Assembly (NCBI GenBank): GCA_902541695.1
Contig: CACBRT010000004.1
Location: 1 to 58,488, forward strand
DNA length: 58,488 nt
Source: an uncultured Alphaproteobacteria bacterium
GTDB lineage: Bacteria > Pseudomonadota > Alphaproteobacteria > Rhodobacterales > Rhodobacteraceae
Direction: 5' to 3'
Shown: piece after piece, positions 38,073 to 47,453 of the stretch
How the letters are laid out: each line of letters starts with the position of its first letter
Numbering within the stretch: the stretch's first letter is position 1
The notes under the pieces: generated by a model
What the model was told of the DNA's origin: nothing
The model's input: the letters and a program-made list of their open reading frames with translations, nothing else
Database searches by the model: none
Program-made: the position numbers and the translations under genes

Positions 38073-39380
38073 TTATTTACCAACACAAAAATTAGAAAAA
38101 ATTTCTCCAAGAATGGATTCTGTATCTATTAGTCCTAATATACCATCAAGATTCATAATTATACCTCTTAATTCATTTGCTATCAACTCTAACTCAACTC
38201 TATTATTTGCCATTAATTCATTTATATTATTAATATAATCCAAACATATATTTACTCGTTTTAAATGCCTTGATCTATTTATAACAGTTGAAGCAGGATT
38301 TTCATGAGCCAGTTTTTTCTTAATTAAATTAAGCAAGTTGTCAATGCCTTTTCCAGTTTTTCCCGAAATACTAGGTTCTGCTCCCTTTAAATCACCTTTT
38401 GGTCTTAAAAAGATGTCATTTTTACTTTTGGTCAATCCACACAAATAAACATCGTTTTCATCTACGGACAAAATGACCTTAATATGAGCTTTGTTTGCTC
38501 TTTGTAGGGTTTTAGATATTCCAATTTTTTCTATTCTGTCATTAGATTTTCTAATTCCAGCTGTATCTAAAAATGTTATTGGAATACCATCTAAATTATA
38601 TTTAAGCTCAATAATATCTCTTGTTGTTCCTGAAAATCTCGAGGTTATAGCTAAGTTCCTCTTTGCAAGACTATTAATTAATGTAGATTTACCAGTGTTT
38701 GGTTTTCCCACAATGGCAACTATAAATCCTGATCTTATAGATTCAGAAAAATTAAAGCCTTTTTTTTCTTTTTTTAATTTGTATTCTAATGACTTTATAC
38801 CTGTATCAATAATTTTAACTATGTTTAATTCATCTATATCTTCATAGAAGTCGATTTGTGCCTCAACAAATGATAACAATCTTATTAACTGTTTTTTCCA
38901 GTCTTCGATTTTTTTATTTATAGATCCAGTATAGAAATTAAGAGCCTGTTTTTGTTGATATTCTGTTTCAGCAATCATGAGGTCCGACAAACCTTCAACC
39001 TGTGTTAAACTTAATTTATTGTTTTCAAGAGCTCTTTGAGTAAATTCACCTGGTAAAGCTTCTCGTAAAAACGATATATTTCCCAGGGTCTCTAAAACTG
39101 TTTTTATTACAATTAGACTACCATGAATATGTAGTTCTGCCATCTTTTCACCAGTAAAACTTTTATTTTTTTCAAAAAAAACAACCAATGCTTCATCCAA
39201 CAAAGTTTTATTGCATGAATATATCTTTTTTAAAATTAACTCTTTTGATCTCTTAAATGAATTTGCATTACAATTGCATAATTTGCTAAGGGCACTCATG
39301 GTTTTTGGGCCAGATATTCTTATAATTGCAATCGCTGAAACACTATCGGGAGTTGCTAATGCAAATATAGTTTTTTTCAT
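38073..39380 (-). CDS. mnmE: tRNA modification GTPase MnmE
   Basis: A 435-residue MnmE (TrmE): N-terminal formyl-THF-binding domain, helical domain interrupted by a G domain with GKPNTGKSTL, TTRDIIE and DTAGIR, and the invariant C-terminal FCVGK with its functional Cys. It works as a complex with MnmG, the next gene. It lies 5 bases after rho. Some G-domain segments are shorter than in E. coli, as in other reduced Alphaproteobacteria. Confidence 0.96.
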   Translation of the reverse strand: MKKTIFALATPDSVSAIAIIRISGPKTMSALSKLCNCNANSFKRSKELILKKIYSCNKTLLDEALVVFFEKNKSFTGEKMAELHIHGSLIVIKTVLETLGNISFLREALPGEFTQRALENNKLSLTQVEGLSDLMIAETEYQQKQALNFYTGSINKKIEDWKKQLIRLLSFVEAQIDFYEDIDELNIVKIIDTGIKSLEYKLKKEKKGFNFSESIRSGFIVAIVGKPNTGKSTLINSLAKRNLAITSRFSGTTRDIIELKYNLDGIPITFLDTAGIRKSNDRIEKIGISKTLQRANKAHIKVILSVDENDVYLCGLTKSKNDIFLRPKGDLKGAEPSISGKTGKGIDNLLNLIKKKLAHENPASTVINRSRHLKRVNICLDYINNINELMANNRVELELIANELRGIIMNLDGILGLIDTESILGEIFSNFCVGK

Positions 39381-39385
39381 TTCTA

Positions 39386-40684
39386 CTAATTATTCATAGA
39401 ATCAAAAAACTCAGAGTTAGTCTTTGTCTGTTTTAATTTACTTAATAAAAATTCAATAGCATCTGTAGTGCCCATTGGATTTAAAATCCTTCTTAAAACA
39501 AAAACTTTTGTTAACTCATTTTTATCTACTAATAATTCTTCTTTTCTTGTACCTGATTTTAATAAATCAATTGCTGGAAAAACTCTTTTATCTGCTACTT
39601 TTCTATCCAATACAAGTTCTGAATTTCCAGTCCCTTTAAATTCTTCGAAAATTACTTCGTCCATTCTACTACCAGTATCAATTAAAGCAGTTGCTATAAT
39701 AGTTAAAGACCCACCTTCTTCAATATTTCTTGCTGCTCCAAAAAATCTTTTTGGTCGTTGCAAGGCATTCGCATCAACTCCGCCAGTTAAAACTTTACCA
39801 GAAGAAGGTACTACTGTATTATATGCTCTACCTAGTCTAGTAATAGAATCTAATAATATAACGACGTCCCTTTTATGTTCAACTAACCTTTTGGCTTTTT
39901 CAATAACCATTTCAGCTACCGCAACATGTCTTGTGGCTGGCTCATCAAAAGTAGAAGATATGACTTCTCCTTTAACAGATCTTTGCATATCTGTAACTTC
40001 CTCTGGCCTTTCGTCTACTAGTAAGACTATTAAATAACTGTTGGGTTGATTTTTTTCTATAGCATGTGCGATATTCTGAAGAATTACCGTTTTGCCAGTT
40101 CTTGGAGGTGCTACAATTAAAGATCTTTGACCCTTACCGATTGGTGCAACCAAATCTATAACTCTTGCTGATTTATCTTTAATAGTTGGATCTTCTATTT
40201 CTAATTTAAATCTTTCGTCTGGGTACAGTGGAGTCAAATTATCAAAATGAATCTTATGTTTTGCTTTTTCAGGTACAGCAAAATTAATAGCTTTTACAGT
40301 TACAAGTCCAAAATATCTTTCATTATCTTTTGGAGCACAAATAATTCCTTCTAAAGTATCGCCTGTTCTTAATGAAAATTTTTTTATTTGTGAGGGACTA
40401 ACATATATATCGTCTGGTCCTGGTAAATAGTTTGCATCAGTTGACCTTAAAAAACCAAAACCATCTTGTACTACTTCTAAAACTCCATCTCCATAAATTT
40501 CAACACCATCTTCTGCCATTTCTTTTAAAATAGCAAACATCATGTCACCTTTTCTCATAGTAGAAGCATTATCAATTTCTATTTTTTCTGCAAATTTCAA
40601 TAAGTTAGAAGGAGATTGTGATTTGAGCTCTGCTAAGGAAAGCTCTTTTATATTTTTAAGATCAATCAGATTTAAATCGACCAT
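39386..40684 (-). CDS. rho: transcription termination factor Rho
   Basis: A hexameric RNA helicase ending untranslated transcripts. The RNA-binding cold-shock-like domain contains DGFGFLRS (74-81), and the ATPase P-loop is PPRTGKT (193-199). [13 protein letters not shown] and the Q-loop region [14 protein letters not shown] are intact. It has 432 residues and an ATG after GGAA. In many Alphaproteobacteria hemJ and/or hemH lie between hemE and rho; here only 76 bases separate them, and I see no gene in that gap. Confidence 0.97.
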   Translation of the reverse strand: MVDLNLIDLKNIKELSLAELKSQSPSNLLKFAEKIEIDNASTMRKGDMMFAILKEMAEDGVEIYGDGVLEVVQDGFGFLRSTDANYLPGPDDIYVSPSQIKKFSLRTGDTLEGIICAPKDNERYFGLVTVKAINFAVPEKAKHKIHFDNLTPLYPDERFKLEIEDPTIKDKSARVIDLVAPIGKGQRSLIVAPPRTGKTVILQNIAHAIEKNQPNSYLIVLLVDERPEEVTDMQRSVKGEVISSTFDEPATRHVAVAEMVIEKAKRLVEHKRDVVILLDSITRLGRAYNTVVPSSGKVLTGGVDANALQRPKRFFGAARNIEEGGSLTIIATALIDTGSRMDEVIFEEFKGTGNSELVLDRKVADKRVFPAIDLLKSGTRKEELLVDKNELTKVFVLRRILNPMGTTDAIEFLLSKLKQTKTNSEFFDSMNN

Positions 40685-40760
40685 ATTTATTCCAAAAAAG
40701 TAGATGAATCAGTGGAGAATTCCATCTGATAGGATAATACAAAATGACGTAAAGTCAATT

Positions 40761-41789
40761 TTATTTTTCTTTAATAGTTTTTACTAATAATTCCACATTT
40801 TCAATTTTAGCATCCGGCGTTATTCCATGACCTAAATTAAAAATATGCCCAGAAGAAGAAAAGTTTCTTAAAATTTCTTTAGTTTTTATTTTTAGATTTT
40901 TTCCGCCTGCTACCAGAAAAGCTGGATCTAAATTTCCTTGAACTACAGTATTTTTTTGTATTTTTTCTTTTGCCCATTTTAAATTTATTGAAGAATCTAT
41001 AGCAATACAATCAAATACATTAACCTTTGAAAATTTTTCATACATGGGTCCAACTCCACGAGGAAAAACAATTATGGGTATCTTAGGAAATCTATTTTTT
41101 AATTCCATAGCTATTTTTTTCATTGGAATAAGTGAATATTTTTCTATATAGGAGTTTGGTAAAGAACCAGCCCAACTGTCAAATAATTTTACTACATCAA
41201 CACCAGCAATAATTTGATTTGAAAGGTATTCAATTGTAGCTTCCTCTATTATTGATATTAAATGATCATAAATATCTGGAAACTCTAACATAAAAGACTT
41301 CGTTATATGGTGATCTTTAGAACCTTTTCCCTCTATCATATAAGTTGAAACTGTCCAAGGTGATCCAGCAAAGCCGATAAATGTTATTTTTTTATCTAAT
41401 TTTGCTTTTATTTTACTTACAGCATCATAAACTGGGTTCAAAACATTATGAATTTGATTAATATTCTTTAATTGATTTAAGTCTTCCTTATTTTTCAATG
41501 GAGTTAAAAGTGGACCTACTCCTTCTCTAAAATCTAAATTTTGACCTAAAGATTTTGGAATTAAAAGAATATCTGCAAAAAGTATTGCTCCATCTAATTC
41601 AAATCTTCTCAATGGTTGTAAAGTGACTTCTGTTGCTAATTTGGGTGTGAAACATAAATCTAAGAAACTGCCAGCTTTACTTCGTGTTTTTTTATACTCT
41701 GGTAGGTATCTACCTGCTTGTCTCATTAGCCAGGTTGGTGCATAATTTGATTTACCACCTAATAGAACATTTAACAAAACTTTATCCAT
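40761..41789 (-). CDS. hemE: uroporphyrinogen decarboxylase
   Basis: Decarboxylates uroporphyrinogen III to coproporphyrinogen III in haem synthesis. PTWLMRQAGRYLPEY (18-32) carries the active-site arginines, FADILL the catalytic Asp, and the C-terminal NLGHGITPDA is conserved. The start is the ATG giving MDKVLLNVLLGG (342 residues). A longer frame reaches a GTG at 41870 but would code a non-conserved hydrophobic tail through the DnaA boxes. As in Caulobacter and Rickettsia, hemE borders the origin. Confidence 0.95.
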   Translation of the reverse strand: MDKVLLNVLLGGKSNYAPTWLMRQAGRYLPEYKKTRSKAGSFLDLCFTPKLATEVTLQPLRRFELDGAILFADILLIPKSLGQNLDFREGVGPLLTPLKNKEDLNQLKNINQIHNVLNPVYDAVSKIKAKLDKKITFIGFAGSPWTVSTYMIEGKGSKDHHITKSFMLEFPDIYDHLISIIEEATIEYLSNQIIAGVDVVKLFDSWAGSLPNSYIEKYSLIPMKKIAMELKNRFPKIPIIVFPRGVGPMYEKFSKVNVFDCIAIDSSINLKWAKEKIQKNTVVQGNLDPAFLVAGGKNLKIKTKEILRNFSSSGHIFNLGHGITPDAKIENVELLVKTIKEK

Positions 41790-41839
41790 ATATAAATATA
41801 TATATATATTTAGTTGTAATATGTAGCAACACTTTATTC

Positions 41840-41848
41840 TGTGGAAAA
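41840..41848 (-). promoter_or_regulatory. DnaA box 1
   Basis: TTTTCCACA on the minus strand fits TTWTNCACA. It is the first of four boxes, 51 bases upstream of the hemE ATG. Confidence 0.6.
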
Positions 41849-41862
41849 GAAATGTTAAAAAT

Positions 41863-41871
41863 TTATTCACA
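41863..41871 (+). promoter_or_regulatory. DnaA box 2
   Basis: TTATTCACA on the plus strand, inside a 12-base direct repeat ATTTATTCACAT that recurs 52 bases later, close to five helical turns, so both boxes face the same side. Confidence 0.65.
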
Positions 41872-41914
41872 TTAAAAATAAAATAAGATACTGAATAAAA
41901 ATAAAAAAAAATAT

Positions 41915-41923
41915 TTATTCACA
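41915..41923 (+). promoter_or_regulatory. DnaA box 3
   Basis: TTATTCACA on the plus strand, the second copy of the 12-base direct repeat, next to a run of A/T bases that could be the unwinding element. Confidence 0.65.
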
Positions 41924-42014
41924 TATGTTATTATTAAATACACAAAATTTTTTTATAATAACTTTGTTGATATAATTGCAAAATATTGTGTCAAAAAAAT
42001 TATTGAATTTCAAA

Positions 42015-42023
42015 TGTGGAAAA
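42015..42023 (-). promoter_or_regulatory. DnaA box 4
   Basis: TTTTCCACA on the minus strand, 20 bases before the aroE start and facing back toward the other boxes. Boxes 1 and 4 are the same sequence in the same orientation. Confidence 0.6.
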
Positions 42024-42042
42024 CTTAAAATAATTTATAATT

Positions 42043-42891
42043 ATGCATAAAGAAAAAAATTGTATCAAAATTGCCGGAGTTATTGGAGATCCTATTGCTC
42101 ATACTCGGTCACCATTAATTCATCAATATTGGATAAAGAAGAATAATATTAATTGTTTCTATGTACCTTTAAATGTCAAACTTGAAGAATTGGAGAAAAA
42201 AATAAAGTACATTAAAGAACTAGATTTTAGAGGATTAAATATAACTATTCCGCATAAGGAGAATATTTTAAAATACTGTGATGACATACTAGAACCAGTA
42301 AAAGTTATAGGTGCTGCTAATACTTTATATTTTAATAATGGAAACATTATAGCTGATAATACAGATGCATATGGATTTTATAATTTATTGATAAAAAACT
42401 TTCCAAATTATAATTTTAAAAAAGAAACGGTTCTGATTTTTGGTGCTGGTGGCGCTGCACGTGCTGTATCATATGTTTTTTTAAAAAATGGAGTTTCAGA
42501 AATTAGAATAATTAATAGAAATTTTAAAAAAGCAATTAAAATAAAAGAAGATCTGGATAAAAAAATAATTGTGTATGAATGGTCAAATTATAAAAATGCA
42601 TTAAAAAATGTGTCAACTGTAGTTAACTCAACAAGTTTAGGCAATTATGGTAGTGAGAAATTTAATATTGATTTAGGTGGTGTTAAAGACAATAGTATTG
42701 CTATTGATTTAATATATAATCCATTAAGGACTTCTTTTCTAAGTCAGGCTATAAAATATAATATGAGAGTAGTAAACGGTTTAGATATGCTTATTTACCA
42801 GGCAAAAAAAGGATTTCAAAATTGGTTTGGTTGCAAACCGTCATACACATCTGAACTCAAGGAAATTATTGAAAAATCGATTATCAAGTAA
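42043..42891 (+). CDS. aroE: shikimate dehydrogenase
   Basis: Reduces 3-dehydroshikimate to shikimate with NADPH in aromatic amino-acid synthesis. Substrate-site Ser in HTRSPLIH, catalytic Lys72 in NITIPHK and Asp108 in NTDAYG are present, and the NADP loop FGAGGAARAV follows. It has 282 residues. It is the first gene right of the putative origin; aroE-coaE-dnaQ is the classic order there, often with maf in front, which is missing here. Confidence 0.96.
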   Translation: MHKEKNCIKIAGVIGDPIAHTRSPLIHQYWIKKNNINCFYVPLNVKLEELEKKIKYIKELDFRGLNITIPHKENILKYCDDILEPVKVIGAANTLYFNNGNIIADNTDAYGFYNLLIKNFPNYNFKKETVLIFGAGGAARAVSYVFLKNGVSEIRIINRNFKKAIKIKEDLDKKIIVYEWSNYKNALKNVSTVVNSTSLGNYGSEKFNIDLGGVKDNSIAIDLIYNPLRTSFLSQAIKYNMRVVNGLDMLIYQAKKGFQNWFGCKPSYTSELKEIIEKSIIK

Positions 42892-42897
42892 AAATAT

Positions 42898-43482
42898 ATG
42901 AGTATCAAAATAGGTATAACTGGCTATATAGGAATGGGGAAAACAACAGTTGCTTCAATTTTCTCAAAAAAAAAAATAGCTGTTTGGGATGCTGACTTAG
43001 AAGTCCATAAATTATATAAGAAAGGTGAATTAGGATATAATATGATTACCTCATTATATCCAAATTTAAAAGATGAGAAAAAAATCGACAGAAAAAAATT
43101 ATCATTATTTATAAGGGAAAATAAGATTGATTTATCAGAAATTGAAAAAATTATTCATCCACTTTTGGCAAAAAGTAGAAAAGATTTTATAAATAAAAAC
43201 AGAAATGAAAAAATTATTGTTTTTGATATTCCATTACTTTATGAAACAAATGCTGATGAGTGGTTAGATTTAGTAATATTAGTAAAATGTTCTAAGAAAG
43301 TTCAGATGAAAAGATTATTAATGAGAAAAAATTATGACAAAAAAAAAATTGAATATTTATTATCCAAACAAATGGAACTAGGTAGAGAGAGAAAAAAACC
43401 TAATTTTATAATAAATACAAATCAGTCAATAAAAATAATTGAAAATAAAATTATTGATATTATTAATAGTTTAGAATACTAA
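42898..43482 (+). CDS. coaE: dephospho-CoA kinase
   Basis: Catalyses the last step of coenzyme A synthesis. It is a P-loop kinase of 194 residues: GYIGMGKTT from residue 9, VWDADLEVHKLY for the substrate site, and FDIPLLYET, all as in CoaE. It starts 6 bases after aroE and ends 1 base before dnaQ. The sequence is unusually Lys-rich, consistent with low-GC composition rather than a different function. Confidence 0.95.
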   Translation: MSIKIGITGYIGMGKTTVASIFSKKKIAVWDADLEVHKLYKKGELGYNMITSLYPNLKDEKKIDRKKLSLFIRENKIDLSEIEKIIHPLLAKSRKDFINKNRNEKIIVFDIPLLYETNADEWLDLVILVKCSKKVQMKRLLMRKNYDKKKIEYLLSKQMELGRERKKPNFIINTNQSIKIIENKIIDIINSLEY

Positions 43483-43483
43483 A

Positions 43484-44215
43484 ATGATTAGAGAAATAGT
43501 CCTAGATACTGAAACAACAGGCCTTGATCCATCAGATGGTCACAGAATAATCGAAATAGCAGCAATTGAATTAATTGACCATGTGAAAACAAAAGAACAG
43601 TTTCACTGTTATATTTATCCAGAAAGAATAATACCTGAAACAAGTATAAAAATCCATAATATCACAAATGAAATGGTCAGAGAAAAACCAAGATTTAGTG
43701 AAATTATAAGTAGATTTTTGGATTTTATAAAAGATGATATTCTCGTAATCCACAATGCAGAATTTGACTTAAAGTTTTTAAATTTTGAACTTAGCTTAAA
43801 TAAATTAAATAAAATAAATAATAAAGTTATAGATACACTGACATTAGCTAAATCTAAGTATCCAGGTTCGTCTGTTTCTTTAGATTCTTTATGTAAAAAA
43901 TTTGATATAAGCATTCAAGAAAGAATACAAAAAGGTCACGGAGCTTTACTTGATTGTATTTTGTTAAGTGAAGTTTATTTAGAAATATTAGGTGGTAAAC
44001 AACCAAATTTGGACTTGAATAGAGATAACACTAATAGCTATTCTAATTATCAAAGCAAAGAAGATTCTAGTTTTAAAAGAAATAAAATTTTAAATAATAG
44101 ATTAGATCAAAAAGCAATGTTAAATCATAAGAATTTCTTACATGAAATCGGTTGTATGAATAGTTGGAAAGGATATTACAAAAAAATTGGGTTAAAAAAA
44201 GGATCTAATATTTAA
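43484..44215 (+). CDS. dnaQ: DNA polymerase III epsilon subunit
   Basis: The 3'-5' proofreading exonuclease of the replicative polymerase. DEDDh residues are visible: Asp8 and Glu10 in LDTETTGLD, Asp in HNAEFDLKFL, and the His/Asp pair in GHGALLDC. After the nuclease domain (about 175 residues) comes a polar linker and a short tail expected to bind the alpha subunit. At 243 residues it has the expected size. Confidence 0.96.
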   Translation: MIREIVLDTETTGLDPSDGHRIIEIAAIELIDHVKTKEQFHCYIYPERIIPETSIKIHNITNEMVREKPRFSEIISRFLDFIKDDILVIHNAEFDLKFLNFELSLNKLNKINNKVIDTLTLAKSKYPGSSVSLDSLCKKFDISIQERIQKGHGALLDCILLSEVYLEILGGKQPNLDLNRDNTNSYSNYQSKEDSSFKRNKILNNRLDQKAMLNHKNFLHEIGCMNSWKGYYKKIGLKKGSNI

Positions 44216-44315
44216 AATACCTGTTTTATTTAAGTTATTTGTTGTATTAGGATTGATCTTAAAAAAAAAGTATATACATCAAACTTACATCAAGTCTATT
44301 GAAAGGCAATTTTTA

Positions 44316-44987
44316 ATGGTTCAAATTATAGTTTTAGCTGCTGTAGCATTTTTCTTATTTTGGAGACTGAAGACAGTTCTAGGTTCGAGGCAAGGTTTTG
44401 AAAATACAAAGAATGACGTTAATAAGGTAAAGAACCCAACAAAAGCCAGGAAAAAAAGTAATGAAAACGATAATATTATCGAATTAGAACCAAATAGGAT
44501 TGATGAAGACATTGCTGATTATGTTGAAGAAAATAGTGCCCAGTTTAAAACATTATCTGAAATGAAAAAAATAGAAGATGGATGGCAAGTGTCTCACTTT
44601 GTATCAGGAGCAAAATTAGCATATGAAGAAATATTGATGGCCTTTGAAAACGGTGATTTAGAGAAAATAAAAAAATTATCATCTAATGAAGTTTACTCAA
44701 CTTTCAAAGAAGTCATAGATGAAAGAAACAAAAAAGGTTTGACAGTAGAGGCTGTGTTTGACGGTGTTCGTGACATTAGAATTAAAGAAGTTAAATTAAA
44801 TAAAAGAACTCTTAATGCAGAGATTACAATGATATTTAAATGTGATCTTACATACACTATTAAGGATAAAAATAATAAACTAATTGAAGGTGGTCCCGAT
44901 AAAATAAAAAAACAAAGAGATATCTGGACATTTTCAAGAAAGATGAAGTCAGAGATACCTAATTGGTTTTTGGTTAAAACGGAATAA
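44316..44987 (+). CDS. Tim44/TimA-domain membrane-anchored protein
   Basis: A 223-residue Tim44-like protein: a single N-terminal membrane helix (about 2-16), a polar Lys/Glu linker to about residue 70, then the Tim44 domain (FVSGAKLAYEEILMAFENGDLEKIKKL). Alphaproteobacterial TimA is related to mitochondrial Tim44; its bacterial role is unsettled. The start is the ATG giving MVQIIVL, with AAAGG 9 bases upstream; 21 further in-frame codons upstream lack a ribosome site. Relatives often have secB, fxsA and mltA around it, which are absent here. Confidence 0.85.
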   Translation: MVQIIVLAAVAFFLFWRLKTVLGSRQGFENTKNDVNKVKNPTKARKKSNENDNIIELEPNRIDEDIADYVEENSAQFKTLSEMKKIEDGWQVSHFVSGAKLAYEEILMAFENGDLEKIKKLSSNEVYSTFKEVIDERNKKGLTVEAVFDGVRDIRIKEVKLNKRTLNAEITMIFKCDLTYTIKDKNNKLIEGGPDKIKKQRDIWTFSRKMKSEIPNWFLVKTE

Positions 44988-44993
44988 TTAAAA

Positions 44994-45596
44994 TTGGTTT
45001 ATAAAAAAGATAAAATTTTATCAGAAGAGGATATTAAACATTGGAATAATTTAAAGAAAACTGTAGATCTTAAGTTAAATAATAAAATAAATAAAACTTT
45101 TACTTTTAAGAATAGTATTAAGTTTAATCAAGATTTAAGAAAAATTGAGCCTCATAATAATCTTATCATTGACGAAAAAAAAGGTTATAGGAAAGATATA
45201 GGAATAATTCCCTTAAAAAAAAGCAGCTCTGAAAATTTAAGAATAGATAAAAAGAAATTGAATCTTTTAAAACGAGGAAAACTTAAACCTGAGAAAATAC
45301 TAGATTTACATGGTTATAATTATTTAGAAGCCAAAAGTAGGTCTATAAACTTTGTAAAGGAAAATTTTTCTATGGGTTTAAGATTGATTTTAATTATAAC
45401 TGGAAAAGGAAGTATCAAAAATAATAAAAAACATGGCAATCCACACTTAAAAGAGGGTATTTTAAAAAAATCTTTAAAATCTTGGATATACGAATCAGAA
45501 ATGAGTCCAAATATTTTAGGGATTATTTCTTCTCATATTAGTCACGGTGGCGAAGGTGCATTTTATATCTATTTAAAAAAAAATTATAAAACGTAA
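44994..45596 (+). CDS. Smr-domain protein
   Basis: A 200-residue protein with a C-terminal Smr domain: [12 protein letters not shown], then LIITGKGS, and [17 protein letters not shown], the usual DLHG / TGKG / HGG-GA trio. Smr domains are nucleases or nucleic-acid binders acting in DNA repair or ribosome rescue; which applies here is unknown. The start is TTG, with GGAA 9-10 bases upstream. It follows the Tim44-like gene by 6 bases and converges on hslU with a 13-base overlap. Confidence 0.87.
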   Translation: MVYKKDKILSEEDIKHWNNLKKTVDLKLNNKINKTFTFKNSIKFNQDLRKIEPHNNLIIDEKKGYRKDIGIIPLKKSSSENLRIDKKKLNLLKRGKLKPEKILDLHGYNYLEAKSRSINFVKENFSMGLRLILIITGKGSIKNNKKHGNPHLKEGILKKSLKSWIYESEMSPNILGIISSHISHGGEGAFYIYLKKNYKT

Positions 45597-46891
45597 CGAC
45601 TTACGTCATTTGATTTAACAAACTTATCTAAATTTTCATTAACAAAATTTTTATCAATAGTTACTGTTTTATTTTTTTGATCTGGAGCTGAAAAGCTTAA
45701 GTTTTCAAAAACCTTTTCAAGAATAGTGTACAGTCGTCTTGCTCCAATATTTTCAATTGAAGCGTTAACTTCAGCAGCTATTTTTGCCAATGCTTCTATC
45801 CCACTTTCTTCAAATTTTAAACTAATTCCTTCTGTTTTCATCAATGCTGAATATTGTTTGGTTAGAGAATTTTCTGTTTCGGTTAATATATTAATAAAAT
45901 CTTTTTCGCTTAGCGCATTTAATTCTACCCTAACAGGAAGTCTTCCTTGTAATTCCGGTAATAAATCACTTGGTTTAACTATATGAAATGCACCTGATGC
46001 TATAAATAGTATATGATCAGTTTTAATTGGTCCATACTTAGTAGAAACTGTTGTACCTTCTATCAAAGGAAGAAGATCTCTTTGTACTCCTTCTCGACTG
46101 ACATCAGCAGATTTTATATCTGCTCTAGCACAAATTTTATCAATTTCATCTAAGAATATTATCCCATTCTCTTCTACAGATAATATTGCTTTTCGTATTA
46201 TTTTTTCATCATCAAGCAATTTATCAGCCTCTTCTTTTATTAATAAATTATAACTTTCAGATATTTTGACTTTTATTTTCTTTGATTTTTTTCCTAGTGC
46301 TTTTCCAAAAATGTCACTGAGATTCATCATACCAATATTTGCTCCAGGTTGACCTGGTATTTCAAAAAGTGGCATAGGATTATTGGATTCTTCAATATCT
46401 ATTTCTATTTCTTTATCGTCTAATAATCCATCTCTTAATTTTTTTTTAAACATATCTATAGTTTGAGGTCTAGCGTTTTCTCCTGTTAATGCATTTAGAA
46501 CTCTTTTCTCTGCTTCTGCATGGGCTTTAGTCTCAACATCTTTTCTCATTTTTTCTCTAGTCATTACTATAGAACTGTCAACGAGATCCCTTACAATTTG
46601 ATCTACATCTCTTCCAACATAACCAACTTCAGTAAATTTAGTAGCTTCAACTTTTAAAAAAGGAGCACCAGCTAATTTTGAAAGTCTTCGTGAAATTTCA
46701 GTTTTACCTACACCAGTTGGTCCAATCATCAAAATATTTTTAGGAAAAATCTCATCTTTTAGTTGATTTTCTACTTTTTTACGACGCCATCTGCTTCTTA
46801 AAGCAATAGCTACTGCTTTTTTTGCAGAATTTTGACCTATGATAAATTTATCAAGTTCAGAAACTATTTCTCTTGGTGTTAATTCTGTCAT
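45584..46891 (-). CDS. hslU: ATP-dependent protease ATPase subunit HslU
   Basis: An AAA+ unfoldase of 435 residues that feeds HslV. Walker A is GPTGVGKT (57-64), Walker B is [10 protein letters not shown], and the pore motif and I-domain are present. The C-terminal DVSRYVL tail is the conserved peptide that inserts into HslV. It overlaps hslV by 4 bases, the coupled hslV-hslU order. Confidence 0.97.
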   Translation of the reverse strand: MTELTPREIVSELDKFIIGQNSAKKAVAIALRSRWRRKKVENQLKDEIFPKNILMIGPTGVGKTEISRRLSKLAGAPFLKVEATKFTEVGYVGRDVDQIVRDLVDSSIVMTREKMRKDVETKAHAEAEKRVLNALTGENARPQTIDMFKKKLRDGLLDDKEIEIDIEESNNPMPLFEIPGQPGANIGMMNLSDIFGKALGKKSKKIKVKISESYNLLIKEEADKLLDDEKIIRKAILSVEENGIIFLDEIDKICARADIKSADVSREGVQRDLLPLIEGTTVSTKYGPIKTDHILFIASGAFHIVKPSDLLPELQGRLPVRVELNALSEKDFINILTETENSLTKQYSALMKTEGISLKFEESGIEALAKIAAEVNASIENIGARRLYTILEKVFENLSFSAPDQKNKTVTIDKNFVNENLDKFVKSNDVSRYVL

Positions 46892-47448
46892 TTTTCTTTT
46901 TTAATAGTTTCAATAACAATATTATGATTTGTGTAAACACAAATATCTGCAGCAATTTTCAGTGCTCTTTCGCATATTTTTTCTGAAGAAATTTCAGTAT
47001 CGTAAATTGCTTTAGCTGCAGCTAAAGCATAATTTCCACCTGAACCAACTGCTGCTATATTTCCTTCAGGTTCTAAAACATCTCCAGAGCCTGAGATTAT
47101 AAATAAATCTTTACCATCGGTTACTACGAGCATTGCTTCTAAATTTCTTAAATATTTATCTGTACGCCAATCTTTTGCTAATTCAATTGCTGCTCTTGAT
47201 AAATTACCAGGAAATGTTTCCAATTTCCTTTCTAATCTTTCTAATAAAGTAAATGCATCAGCGGTTGACCCTGCAAATCCAACAATTATTTCAAGCCCTC
47301 CTGGTCTCAATTTTTGAACTTTCTTTGCAGATCCTTTCATTACTGTATGGCCTAGTGTTACTTGACCATCTCCAGCTATAGAAACAGAGTTGTTTTTTGA
47401 TACTCCAATTATAGTAGTACCGTGCCAATTATTATTTCTAGAATTCAT
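46888..47448 (-). CDS. hslV: ATP-dependent protease subunit HslV
   Basis: The proteasome-like peptidase of the HslUV complex. A 10-residue propeptide precedes the catalytic Thr11 in WHG-TTIIGV, with [11 protein letters not shown] and [13 protein letters not shown] following. It has 186 residues. It is the first gene of the hslVU pair, starting 5 bases after the end of infB, so it may be read through from the rimP-nusA-infB operon. Confidence 0.97.
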   Translation of the reverse strand: MNSRNNNWHGTTIIGVSKNNSVSIAGDGQVTLGHTVMKGSAKKVQKLRPGGLEIIVGFAGSTADAFTLLERLERKLETFPGNLSRAAIELAKDWRTDKYLRNLEAMLVVTDGKDLFIISGSGDVLEPEGNIAAVGSGGNYALAAAKAIYDTEISSEKICERALKIAADICVYTNHNIVIETIKKEK

Positions 47449-47453
47449 TTGAT

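Larger units (their letters stand above)
41790..42042. other. oriC: putative chromosomal replication origin (oriC)
   Basis: A 253-base, very AT-rich gap between divergent hemE and aroE, the largest in the window. It holds four exact matches to the DnaA-box consensus TTWTNCACA: two as TTATTCACA on the plus strand and two as TTTTCCACA on the minus strand. The AT-rich stretch between 41875 and 42000 would suit duplex unwinding. Gene direction switches here from minus to plus on the two sides. Next to hemE and close to parS and parAB is where alphaproteobacterial origins have been mapped. Confidence 0.82.

Noticed and set aside
39468-40037. A 189-codon open frame on the plus strand opposite rho
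   Set aside because: It is fully antisense to a conserved gene, is Ser/Thr-rich low complexity, resembles no family and has no ribosome site; it is a shadow of rho codon usage.
41790-41870. N-terminal extension of hemE to a GTG at 41870
   Set aside because: The extra 27 residues are hydrophobic and not conserved, HemE normally starts near the chosen ATG, and the extension would run through two DnaA boxes.
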